A stretch of DNA of 64,000 bases. Source: Scatosoma sp045660265. Its GTDB lineage: Bacteria > Bacillota > Clostridia > Christensenellales > Borkfalkiaceae. The notes beneath the pieces were generated by a model that did not search any database, was not told the DNA's origin, and saw only the letters and a list, made by a program, of their open reading frames with translations. Shown in pieces: positions 1 to 8,233 of the stretch. The stretch spans positions 1 to 64,000 of the forward strand of contig JAZRDM010000005.1 in NCBI GenBank assembly GCA_045660265.1, written 5' to 3'. A program made the translations under genes and the position numbers. Position 1 is the first letter of the stretch. Each line of letters opens with the position of its first letter.

Positions 1-56
1 TTTCCCATACTACTCCCTTAGCAGGGGAGCCCCTTGAGCCTCTTGGGTACTTCTGC
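1..56 (-). tRNA. tRNA-Ser(GCU), 3' part outside the window
   Basis: Read on the minus strand, the first 56 bases give the 5' acceptor strand (GCAGAAG), a D-arm with the serine-type CCCAAGAGGCT/CAAGGGG pattern, and an anticodon stem-loop with loop CTGCTAA closed by CTCCC/GGGAG. The anticodon is GCT (plus positions 20-22), so it reads AGC/AGU serine codons. The long variable arm, T-arm and acceptor 3' strand lie beyond the left edge. A consensus promoter stands just upstream. Confidence 0.88.
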
Positions 57-90
57 ATGGCTCAATTTCACATTTATTCAACGCTATAAT

Positions 91-119
91 AATATAGCAT
101 ATTTTTTTTATCTTGTCAA
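91..119 (-). promoter_or_regulatory. Sigma-A promoter of the tRNA-Ser gene
   Basis: On the minus strand a perfect TTGACA (114-119) and TATATT (91-96) are separated by 17 bp. The distance to the tRNA 5' end (position 56) is suitable for a short leader removed by RNase P. Confidence 0.8.
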
Positions 120-198
120 AGATTTTTACTCAAAAATAAAAAGTTTTTCATAAAGTTTATATTTTTCTGCTCTTTCCTTCCACTCCATCATAAATAAT

Positions 199-228
199 AA
201 CCGCCCCCAAGAAATCTTGAAGGCGGTT
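199..228 (-). terminator. Hairpin downstream of the NCS2 permease
   Basis: Arms AACCGCC (199-205) and GGCGGTT (222-228), extended inside by CAAG/CTTG, form a hairpin 27 bp after the permease stop codon. The run of T is clearer on the plus strand than on the minus strand, so it may work in both directions, or only as an mRNA 3'-end stabiliser. Confidence 0.6.
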
Positions 229-254
229 TTTGTTCGTTTATTTTCTATCCTGTA

Positions 255-1793
255 TTAGTGAGAAAGCAAGAACATCAAGATGAAGAGAATTACGACAACA
301 CCCGCAATTACGTCATTAAACGAGAATTTGCCGTCATCATCCTTACAGAACTTACCCGTACCAAGACGGATACCTACGTATGCAAGCAAGCCGATACCGA
401 TACCATACGAAATACTGTAGGTAAGTACGCACATTGCAATCGTTGCAAATGCGGGTACTGCCGAAACGGGATCGAGCCAATCAATCTTGGTTACGCAGTT
501 CATCATGAGAACGCCGATATAAATCAATGCTGCGGACGTAGCGCACGTAGGGATAAGCTTTGCGATAGGCGTCAAGAACATTGCAACGAAGAAGCACACT
601 GCCGTAACGCAAGACGTAAGACCCGTCTTACCGCCTACTGCCGTACCTGCGGACGATTCTACAAACGTCGTAACCGTCGAAGTACCGCATATTGCACCAG
701 TACAGGTTGCAATTGCATCTGCAAGCATTGCCTTGTTAACGTTGGGAACCTCGTCGTTTTCGTCTAATAAATTACCGCGAGCACATGCACCGTACAACGT
801 GCCAAGCGTATCAAACATATCTACCATACAGAATGCCAAAGCACCCGTGAAGAGCAAAAGAATAAGATCGCCTGCATTATGAGAAACGCCAGGAATCAAC
901 TTGCCGTTTGCACCATACGTAAGATATTCGCCGTTAAGATAACCGCTGAAATCGAACCCTTCGGTGAATACCTTAAAGAAGGAATATTTAAAGAAGTCGC
1001 CGATAGCCGTAAAAGGATCGCTGAACGTAATATCTGCAAATTCAGCCGAGAAGGTTTGCGAACCAAGAAGAGCACCAAGACCTGCTACTACATAATAGAA
1101 TACAGACGTACCAAGGATACCCCAAAGAATTGCACCCTTCACTTCTTTCTTAGAAAGAACAGCAATCGCAACAACGCCAACAAGCGTAGCAAATACTTTA
1201 AATACCGTAGACCATTTCGCTCCGGCAAGTACGTTCATGGAAACGAGCGTAACCTTCGTGGATTGGTCAAGTACAACAACGCCTGCATTTTGCAAACCGA
1301 TAAACGCAATGAAAAGACCAATCCCTGCGGGAATCGCATCTTTTACACTTTTAGGAATCGCATTAAAAATATATTTTCTTAAGCCGGAAACGGTAAGAAG
1401 CAAGAAGATGATACCGTCAAGCAAAATGAATACAAGCGCATTTGCATAAGACAGACCATTCGTCATACCAAACCCGCAAACCGAATACACGAAGAAGGCA
1501 TTAAGACCCATACCGGAAGCTTGCGCCAAAGGCAATTTTGCCAAAAGACCAATCAACACCGTGCCAATAATTGCGGAAATTGCCGTTGCAACATACACCG
1601 CGTTGAACATTTGATCAGTCGTAGGGCTACCAGCTTGAACGCCACCTAACTCACTAAACATACCAGCGTTTACAATCAAAATATAAACCATTGCCATAAA
1701 AGTCGTTAAACCAGCAATGATTTCCGTCTTAATCGTCGTCTTATGTTCGCCAAGCTTAAAGTGCTTTTCAAGAAAAGCGTTAAATTTAGACAT
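255..1793 (-). CDS. NCS2-family purine permease (AzgA/PbuG type)
   Basis: A 512-residue polytopic membrane protein of the nucleobase-cation symporter-2 (AzgA/PbuG) type. Such proteins import hypoxanthine, guanine or adenine with protons. The N-terminal motif ending GLTTFMAMVYIL, the GMGLNAFFVY loop and the segment MVDMFDTLGTLYG are characteristic, and length and hydrophobic pattern fit about 12-14 membrane spans. The start is set by AAAGGAG eight bases before ATG. It appears monocistronic, with its own promoter about 110 bases upstream and a hairpin after the stop. I looked in the roughly 100-nt leader for a purine riboswitch and did not find the conserved core. The exact base transported cannot be told from sequence alone. 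Confidence 0.92.
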   Translation of the reverse strand: MSKFNAFLEKHFKLGEHKTTIKTEIIAGLTTFMAMVYILIVNAGMFSELGGVQAGSPTTDQMFNAVYVATAISAIIGTVLIGLLAKLPLAQASGMGLNAFFVYSVCGFGMTNGLSYANALVFILLDGIIFLLLTVSGLRKYIFNAIPKSVKDAIPAGIGLFIAFIGLQNAGVVVLDQSTKVTLVSMNVLAGAKWSTVFKVFATLVGVVAIAVLSKKEVKGAILWGILGTSVFYYVVAGLGALLGSQTFSAEFADITFSDPFTAIGDFFKYSFFKVFTEGFDFSGYLNGEYLTYGANGKLIPGVSHNAGDLILLLFTGALAFCMVDMFDTLGTLYGACARGNLLDENDEVPNVNKAMLADAIATCTGAICGTSTVTTFVESSAGTAVGGKTGLTSCVTAVCFFVAMFLTPIAKLIPTCATSAALIYIGVLMMNCVTKIDWLDPVSAVPAFATIAMCVLTYSISYGIGIGLLAYVGIRLGTGKFCKDDDGKFSFNDVIAGVVVILFILMFLLSH

Positions 1794-1900
1794 AACTATA
1801 CTCCTTTAAAAAGATTTCCATTTTTAAAAGCGCCCGTTTTTTTACAGGTACTTACTAAATTTAAAACCGATTTTAACAACGAATTTTAATTTATATCACA

Positions 1901-1929
1901 ATTCTATCACTTTTCTACCTTAATGTCAA
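1901..1929 (-). promoter_or_regulatory. Sigma-A promoter of the NCS2 permease
   Basis: Minus strand: TTGACA (1924-1929), 17-bp spacer, TAGAAT (1901-1906). It predicts a leader of roughly 100 nt. That leader contains a weak CCTGT/ACGGG hairpin near 1828-1848 but no recognisable riboswitch fold. Confidence 0.75.
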
Positions 1930-2025
1930 CAGTTTTTTCGCCAAAATTTTCTTTTTTGCCAAGCTTTACCGTATCTTCTTCTTTTACATTATATTATATG
2001 CACCCCATTTTTGTGCTTTTTTAGC

Positions 2026-2064
2026 AAAAGAAAGAGCAAAACACGCCGTTTTACTCTTTCTTTT
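2026..2064 (-). terminator. Terminator of the MFS-GH2 unit
   Basis: A perfect 17-bp inverted repeat (2026-2042 and 2048-2064, loop ACGCC) lies 16 bp past the GH2 stop codon. The outer parts are A-rich/T-rich, so the descending arm ends in CTTTCTTTT on the minus strand, as in an intrinsic terminator. It is nearly symmetric and could also act on the plus strand. Confidence 0.8.
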
Positions 2065-2080
2065 GATCAATTTACTATTT

Positions 2081-3820
2081 TCACTCGTTTTTCACAAAAC
2101 TTGCTTGTTGCATAATTTGTTCGTTTATTTCTTTCATGGTCTCGATAGGCATTTTTACAACCTTTCTATCATAAGTTACCAAGCCGTTGATTTCTTCCTC
2201 CACGTCGGAAACCTGTGTATAGACGCACGCGCACAAACCTTTCGAGATTAAAGGTTTCAGTTTTTTTAGATATAATTTTTCTACCGCTTGCGCATATTCC
2301 GCCTGCGTTTTAAACTTTTTGTACCCAAATTCTTTCTCTTCGTTAAAGACATGCCCCTCTGTTTTGAGTGAATATCCGCCAAATTCGCTTAAAACAACCG
2401 GACGGGAATCTTTAGGCACTTTCAAAGGCGTATAATAAATATGCAAGCTTAACAGATCCGTTTTGCCAACCCCTTGATCGTGCCAACCGCTGACCGAATC
2501 GACCACGCGGGTATCGTCTAATTCTTTCACCAACCGCGTAATTCTTGCCGAGTCGAACTGTCCCCAGCCTTCGTTGAAAGGAACCCAAACGCCAATGCAA
2601 ACGCAATTTTTTAACGCGTCTATCGTTTCGCGAACGCTTTCCACAAATTCCAGACGGCCATTTTCGTTTTCACGGGAAAAATATTTATAATCGTCGTCCT
2701 TGTGCTTAAACCCTAAAAACGGGAATGCAGCAACGTGCAGGAAATTATAAATTCCGCCACCCGAAACAAAATCTTGCCAAACGATAATCCCTAATTTATC
2801 GCAATGATAATACCAGCGAAGCGGTTCAAGCTTGATATGCTTGCGAAGCATATTAAAACCCATTTGCTTGAGCATTATTAACTCGTCTACAATTGCCTCT
2901 TCGCAAGGATACGTCAACAAGCCGTCAGGCCAATAGCCTTGGTCGAGCACACCGCTTTGGAAATAGGGTTTACCGTTTAATAACAGCCTTGACTTCCCTT
3001 TGCTATCCTTGCCTATCCCAAACGAACGCACGCCGAAATAAGAGGAAATTTTATCTCCACCACTTGTTTCTATCGTAAAAGAATACAGCTTAGGATTTTC
3101 GGGCGACCAGAGTGTAAAATCGTATTCAACGCATACCTGCCCCCCTGTAAAGACTTTTTCAATAATACATTTTTCGCCGTCAAACACACGCAGCGTTTGT
3201 TCGTCTTCGCATTCGGAAATAATATCCACGCGCTTAGCCAACGCGTCTGTTTTTATATCCAACGAACGAATATAGCTTTTAGGCAAACATTCCAACCACA
3301 CCGTTTGCCAAATTCCGCTTTGTTTGGTATACCATATTCCACCGGGTGTTGAGCTTTGTTTTCCCCTAGCCCCCTCGCTTTTCTCCGTTTCGTCAATACA
3401 TTCCACACGCAACACGTTTTCTCCTATGCGCGCGTATGCGCTGACGTCTGCTGTGAAGGGCGTAAATCCGCCTTTATGTACGCAAACCAAATTACCGTTG
3501 ATAAATACTTCGCACTCTTGGTCGACTGCGCCAAAATGTATCAATACCGTTTCGTCTATTTCATCCAGCGTAAACGCACGTTGGTATACGATTTTTTCAT
3601 CTTCTAAAAGTTCGAATCCATCCTCTATCCCGCTGAGCGCACTCTCAGGAGAAAAGGGCACTTTGATACGGTAAGGAAACTCTTCGGCATATTCCGTCTT
3701 TTTTACTTTTTCAAAATCCCACCAGCCGTTTAAACACAACCAGCGCTCCCGTTGCATTTGCGGACGGGGATATTCAGCTAAAGGAATGTCTGCAACTTGA
3801 TATTTTGTCGTCAATTTCAT
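2081..3820 (-). CDS. Glycoside hydrolase family 2 (beta-galactosidase/beta-glucuronidase-like)
   Basis: A 579-residue retaining beta-glycosidase of GH2 type. Residues about 20-165 form the jelly-roll sugar-binding domain, about 170-265 the Ig-like domain and about 270-575 the TIM barrel. The acid/base Glu is E417 in FNEGWGQ and the nucleophile Glu is E479 in VLSEFGG, as expected for GH2. There is no signal peptide, so it acts in the cytoplasm on imported glycosides. It is much shorter than LacZ (about 1000 aa) and lacks the C-terminal domains. Its ATG overlaps the stop of the upstream MFS transporter (ATGA, 4 bp), so the two are translationally coupled. Substrate (galactoside, glucuronide or mannoside) is undetermined. 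Confidence 0.93.
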   Translation of the reverse strand: MKLTTKYQVADIPLAEYPRPQMQRERWLCLNGWWDFEKVKKTEYAEEFPYRIKVPFSPESALSGIEDGFELLEDEKIVYQRAFTLDEIDETVLIHFGAVDQECEVFINGNLVCVHKGGFTPFTADVSAYARIGENVLRVECIDETEKSEGARGKQSSTPGGIWYTKQSGIWQTVWLECLPKSYIRSLDIKTDALAKRVDIISECEDEQTLRVFDGEKCIIEKVFTGGQVCVEYDFTLWSPENPKLYSFTIETSGGDKISSYFGVRSFGIGKDSKGKSRLLLNGKPYFQSGVLDQGYWPDGLLTYPCEEAIVDELIMLKQMGFNMLRKHIKLEPLRWYYHCDKLGIIVWQDFVSGGGIYNFLHVAAFPFLGFKHKDDDYKYFSRENENGRLEFVESVRETIDALKNCVCIGVWVPFNEGWGQFDSARITRLVKELDDTRVVDSVSGWHDQGVGKTDLLSLHIYYTPLKVPKDSRPVVLSEFGGYSLKTEGHVFNEEKEFGYKKFKTQAEYAQAVEKLYLKKLKPLISKGLCACVYTQVSDVEEEINGLVTYDRKVVKMPIETMKEINEQIMQQASFVKNE

Positions 3821-5172
3821 ACTTGTGCATCCTCCGTGTTTTCCTTAGCTAATGCGTGTTTATTTTGCTTTTTTAACAGCGGAATAATAACAAACATCAA
3901 CAGCGCAATAATGCCACCCACAAGGAATATCTCGGGGGCAGGTATGTATTGAGTTGTCATTACATCCGCGGACGTTAAGTCGTCAAGCGGAATATTTCTC
4001 GCCTTATTTACAGCGTTTCCTATCATAGGACCAACCAGCATAGGAATAAGTACACTAAATACCATACGCACGCCTTGGAACTTACCAACAGCGTCTTTAG
4101 GCGTATAATCGCGCGTGAGCGCGCCACATAAAGCAGAAACAAGAATATAACCCGTAATCATTACAAACCCTGCAAATCCAAACAATAATAAATCCGCCAC
4201 GTGATTTTTCGTGTTTGCAAAATACATTCCTATCAACCCCGCCGATAAAATTGCCGCCGCAGGATAGAGCATTTGCGCCTTATCTTTTTTATCCGAAAGC
4301 TTAGTCAAATACAAATTGACCGCCGCCCCTAATACGATAGCAAGCCCAAATACCACACTGTATTCGATTACGGTAAAACCCAAATACGTCTTCATATATA
4401 TAATCATATACGGCATAAAGACTTGGCAAGCAATACCATAAAGCAAAACGACAAGGAGAGTTAAATACAACGATTTGTTTTGCTGAATAACACTTGGCTT
4501 GAATCCATACAAAATTTCTTTTAAATCGCCGTTTTTCGTCAGTTGAGAGCTATCTTTAATTAAGAAAATCCCCGCTACGCCGCAAAGGGAGATGACAACG
4601 CCCAAGCCGATAAATAAAGCTTGATAGCCGACGGCTTCTACCAACATACCAAAACCGCCTGCTACAATCAACATTGCCCCTAACGGAAGAATAGAAAGCA
4701 CCCCTTCTACGCCGCCGCGATACTCGCTTTCGGTATTATCCGTAACCCACGCGTTAAAGCTAGCGTCGTTTGCCGTTGAGCCGAATAAGGTCATAATACA
4801 ATCCCCTACAACCACCGCAACAAGCGCGATAGATATGGCTTTTTCTAAACTCACCTCGAACATGCCTTGTATCAATGAAGGAGAAATGCATCCAAACAAC
4901 GCCACCGTTACGCCCCAAATAGCATATCCATAGGAAATAAACGAACGTCGGTTGCCATACTTATCCGACAGCACCCCCGCAAACAAAGTGGTTACCGTCG
5001 CCATTACACCACTAAGCTGTACCATCAGCGTAATAACTTCTAAGTTGGGCGCAATCGTATCGAATACAAACAAGTTAAAATACATATTTTCAACCGACCA
5101 AGCAATTTGCCCAACCAGCCCGAAAAGAATGAGTATCCACCAGTTTAATTTCCCAAACTTCTTTTGTTGCAT
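3817..5172 (-). CDS. MFS transporter, probable glycoside importer
   Basis: A 451-residue major facilitator protein with about 12 hydrophobic spans. The loop after the second span, GVLSDKYGNRRSF, is the MFS signature. The N-terminus (WSVENMYFNLFVFD) resembles sugar transporters of the GPH/SLC45 type. It is translated just before, and overlaps by 4 bp, a cytoplasmic GH2 enzyme, so it probably brings in the glycoside that enzyme cleaves. RBS: TAGGAGAAAACGCTT before ATG. A strong promoter lies about 45-75 bases upstream. A sugar-cation symport mechanism is inferred from family and context. Confidence 0.9.
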   Translation of the reverse strand: MQQKKFGKLNWWILILFGLVGQIAWSVENMYFNLFVFDTIAPNLEVITLMVQLSGVMATVTTLFAGVLSDKYGNRRSFISYGYAIWGVTVALFGCISPSLIQGMFEVSLEKAISIALVAVVVGDCIMTLFGSTANDASFNAWVTDNTESEYRGGVEGVLSILPLGAMLIVAGGFGMLVEAVGYQALFIGLGVVISLCGVAGIFLIKDSSQLTKNGDLKEILYGFKPSVIQQNKSLYLTLLVVLLYGIACQVFMPYMIIYMKTYLGFTVIEYSVVFGLAIVLGAAVNLYLTKLSDKKDKAQMLYPAAAILSAGLIGMYFANTKNHVADLLLFGFAGFVMITGYILVSALCGALTRDYTPKDAVGKFQGVRMVFSVLIPMLVGPMIGNAVNKARNIPLDDLTSADVMTTQYIPAPEIFLVGGIIALLMFVIIPLLKKQNKHALAKENTEDAQV

Positions 5173-5216
5173 AAGCGTTTTCTCCTATTTTTGCCATTTT
5201 ACGCCATTTTCCGTTT

Positions 5217-5245
5217 ATTTTAGCACCATTTATCGCCATTGTCAA
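5217..5245 (-). promoter_or_regulatory. Sigma-A promoter of the MFS-GH2 operon
   Basis: Minus strand: TTGACA (5240-5245), 17-bp spacer, TAAAAT (5217-5222). Four ATGGCG/ATGGTG-like hexamers are spread over the spacer and early leader (about 5190-5240). This may be a repeated operator, but no regulator gene is adjacent. Confidence 0.78.
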
Positions 5246-5336
5246 TAGTAAAAGAAAAAATAACTCTTTCGAATTTATTTTTTTTATCAAGTTTGTACTT
5301 TCAATCGATTATTTGATTTTTATGCGTGTTTTTTGA

Positions 5337-5365
5337 TTGATTTTTTTTAAATTTTATGGTATGAT
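5337..5365 (+). promoter_or_regulatory. Promoter of the TlpA-lipoprotein operon
   Basis: TTGATT (5337-5342), 17-bp spacer, TATGAT (5360-5365) preceded by TGG, an extended -10. Upstream lie an ATCGAT core (about 5304-5309) and GCGTGTTTTTT, similar to sequence around the 12.9-kb lipoprotein promoter. The leader is about 90 nt and ends in AGGAGG before the ATG at 5465. Confidence 0.65.
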
Positions 5366-5464
5366 GTATGGGTGTGAATTTTCGATTTTTTAAAGAAATT
5401 TCGAAACTTTATCTATCATATTTAAGTTACTTGACAAACTTCACAATTATAGGAGGATTCTATT

Positions 5465-8221
5465 ATGAAAAAACTGTTTACGGCAATCGTAAGCGTTTTA
5501 TTCTGCGTTTGTCTGACGCTGGGCTTTGTCGCTTGTACCGACACCAGCAATAGCAGCAACAGCGGCAACAGCAGCAACGGCGGTCTTGCTGGCGAAACCG
5601 TTTTGTATGAGATTACTGTACAAAACATCAGCGAAAGCCCTGAAGCAAACATTACCGTTAACTTGTACGATAGCAACAATACCGTTATCGCAAACGGCGT
5701 AACGGGCGCAGACGGCAAAGCGAATATTTCCGCACCTGCAGGCGAATATGCCGTAGGTCTTTCCAACTTGCCTTCTGGCTATTCGCAATTAACCAAAGCA
5801 TCCTACACAGACTTAGCGGCTACCCCCATCACGTTGGTAGTAAGCTCTGGTATTCCTGAAGGCGTAACCGCACCCCAAGGACATCAATATGCCGTTGGCA
5901 ACGTTATGTACGACTTTTCGGTAAAACTCCCTGGCGGCAATACGTTTACCCTTTCGGAAGAATTGAAGACGAAAGATATGGTACTTATCAACTTCTGGGC
6001 AACGTGGTGCGGACCTTGTAAAAGCGAATTCCCCGCTATGAACGAAGCGTATGAAGCGTACTCTGACGTCGTTTCCATTATCGCACTTTCCACTTCAGAC
6101 AGTCTTGATACGGTTGATGATTTCCAAAAGAACTTTAAGGTAAACGATCAACCTAACCCCCTTACCTTCGATATGACGTCCGATAATATCGGGTTAAACG
6201 ATATGTTTAACGTTTCGAGTATCCCCGTAAGTATCGTTATCGACCGCAACGGCGTTATCTGCTGGATGCACGTTGGCTCTATGACGGAAGCAAAAGACTT
6301 TACCTCCTTATTTAATAAATATATAGGCGACGATTACGTTCCCGACTACGGCTCGGTTATCGGCGGCGGCAGCAACGAGGACGTACAACTTGAATATGCA
6401 AAACCCACCGAAGGCTTGGTAATGCCCAGCTCTTCCGCAATTGAAGCTGCAATCAACAACACGGAAAGCGGCTTCACGTTCGGTTACTCCGCTGAAACGG
6501 GCAACGATAAAGAATATTCGTGGCCTTGGCTTGTCAGCGAAGACGGTACGAGCATTTATCCTTCCAACATTGACAATCACTATTCGTTTGCAACCATCTA
6601 CTCGCAAGTAACGTTAGAAGCGGGCCAAGCGCTTTCGTTTGATTATAACATCAACACCGAACCCGTTTACGACCTTGTTTACGTGTTAATTGACGGCGTA
6701 ATTACGCACGAATTATACGGCAGCACACACGGCAGCTTTAGAGAATGTTTCGCATACGTTGCAGAAAGAGCTGGTACCTTCGAATTTACCTTAATGTATT
6801 ATAAGGACACCGAAACGCACGAAGAGAACGAAACGGTACTCATTAAAAATATGCGTATCGTAGACGCAAACTCCGTTTCCGTTGGTACGAACATCTTACG
6901 TTACGGCGCAGACTTTGCAAAAGAAAATTGGACGGGTACGGACGGCAAAAACGGTATTCCCCGTTTTGAACGCTACGCAAACGTTGTTCTCAATGAAGCG
7001 GATGGCTACTACCACGTAGACGACGTAAACGGCCCTCTCTTGATGGCAGATATTAACTATCCTACCAAGTGGAGCTCCTCTTCCGTTTACCAATTGGCTT
7101 ACAACGACATGTGTATCTTTGATATCTACGGCACGAAAATCAACTTTAAATCGGAATTTGAAACGTACGCTTGGATTGGCACGCACTCGGATAACAAATA
7201 CGTACCCGTTAGCGAAGAATTAAAAGACTTGTTGATACTGTTGACGGAAAACCTCGGCTACGGCTATGAAAACGAATGGTTAGAACTCTGCGTATACTAT
7301 CAACATTACGGCCCCGCAGACCAAAACGTAATAGGCGACCCCGTAAAAGGCGTACACTTCAAGACGGCTATTGTGGTAGACATCCCCGAAGGTGAAACGA
7401 GCGTAACCTTTAAAAACACGATTACAAAGACGCTTATTCCCAGAGGTTACAGATATGCGTTTACCCCTAAGCAGAGCGGTTATTACTCCATCTCTTCGTT
7501 GGTAGCACCTAGCAAGACGATTTCTTGCGACCCTCTCGCTTGGATTTTCAACGAAAAGGAAGAGCAAATTGCAACCAGCGACGATACGCCTAGCAAATAC
7601 TTCTATATCACCAACGAAAACGGTGAAAAAGAATTGGTTACCGACCCTAACTTCTACTTCACAATGTATTTAGAAGCAAACAAAAAATATTACGTTGTTT
7701 GCGCTGACTTCGACCTCTACTTTGTAGGCAGCTACGACGTTACTATTGAATATTTAGGCGAAACAGTAAAGGTGATGACGCATTGCGCGCTCGGCCCTCA
7801 CGTATTCTCGGAAGACGGTACCCAAGCCATTTTACCCGACGCAATTAAATATACGTTAGGCGACGACGGTTACTACTATGCGGTAAATTCGGATGGAACA
7901 CTCGGTTCTCTCATTTATCTTAACGTATTGAGCCCCACGGCATTCTTGCCTACGAAAACCATTTACGATGTCGTATTGCAAGCGATTGAACACCCCGGTG
8001 AAGGCTTCGACTTCTCCCCTAACGGTCAAAATTATACCAAAGATATGATTAATTACATCAATGAAGCATATGCGGCGCAAGGCAGTGAACATGGCTTTGT
8101 AAAAGTTGACGAAAAATTGATGACGATTTTGAAAGCATTTATGGCTAAATACGGTGAAGGCACTTTCAGCGACGACGCTTGGCAATTGCTTTGCCACTAC
8201 TATATGGAAACGAAGAACTAA
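5465..8221 (+). CDS. Large surface lipoprotein with a TlpA/ResA-like thioredoxin domain
   Basis: A 918-residue lipoprotein: signal peptide with lipobox FVAC (C24 lipidated), Ser/Asn linker, then a small beta domain (about 45-125) of SpaA/carboxypeptidase-regulatory type. Residues about 140-290 form a TlpA/ResA thioredoxin fold with active site C182-G-P-C185 in FWATWCGPC. The long remainder (about 300-918) is unrecognised beta-rich sequence. Its later part resembles the next protein: both have a DGYYHV/DGFYHI segment followed by a DGP- or NGP-type motif, and a later LK-LL/LK-FL helix before an aromatic-rich stretch. Such domains usually reduce or exchange disulfides outside the membrane; here the domain is tethered to a large possible recognition region. 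RBS AGGAGG; the next gene starts 12 bp after the stop. Target unknown. Confidence 0.85.
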   Translation: MKKLFTAIVSVLFCVCLTLGFVACTDTSNSSNSGNSSNGGLAGETVLYEITVQNISESPEANITVNLYDSNNTVIANGVTGADGKANISAPAGEYAVGLSNLPSGYSQLTKASYTDLAATPITLVVSSGIPEGVTAPQGHQYAVGNVMYDFSVKLPGGNTFTLSEELKTKDMVLINFWATWCGPCKSEFPAMNEAYEAYSDVVSIIALSTSDSLDTVDDFQKNFKVNDQPNPLTFDMTSDNIGLNDMFNVSSIPVSIVIDRNGVICWMHVGSMTEAKDFTSLFNKYIGDDYVPDYGSVIGGGSNEDVQLEYAKPTEGLVMPSSSAIEAAINNTESGFTFGYSAETGNDKEYSWPWLVSEDGTSIYPSNIDNHYSFATIYSQVTLEAGQALSFDYNINTEPVYDLVYVLIDGVITHELYGSTHGSFRECFAYVAERAGTFEFTLMYYKDTETHEENETVLIKNMRIVDANSVSVGTNILRYGADFAKENWTGTDGKNGIPRFERYANVVLNEADGYYHVDDVNGPLLMADINYPTKWSSSSVYQLAYNDMCIFDIYGTKINFKSEFETYAWIGTHSDNKYVPVSEELKDLLILLTENLGYGYENEWLELCVYYQHYGPADQNVIGDPVKGVHFKTAIVVDIPEGETSVTFKNTITKTLIPRGYRYAFTPKQSGYYSISSLVAPSKTISCDPLAWIFNEKEEQIATSDDTPSKYFYITNENGEKELVTDPNFYFTMYLEANKKYYVVCADFDLYFVGSYDVTIEYLGETVKVMTHCALGPHVFSEDGTQAILPDAIKYTLGDDGYYYAVNSDGTLGSLIYLNVLSPTAFLPTKTIYDVVLQAIEHPGEGFDFSPNGQNYTKDMINYINEAYAAQGSEHGFVKVDEKLMTILKAFMAKYGEGTFSDDAWQLLCHYYMETKN

Positions 8222-8233
8222 GGAGGCGGACAT

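Noticed and set aside
258..767. A 169-codon plus-strand frame opposite the NCS2 permease.
   Set aside because: It is antisense to a clear permease gene, with no RBS and no recognisable domain.
1794..1900. Possible purine riboswitch in the leader of the NCS2 permease gene.
   Set aside because: The conserved core of purine riboswitches (CTACC/CCGTAAA-type joining regions between three stems) is not present; only a weak local hairpin is seen.
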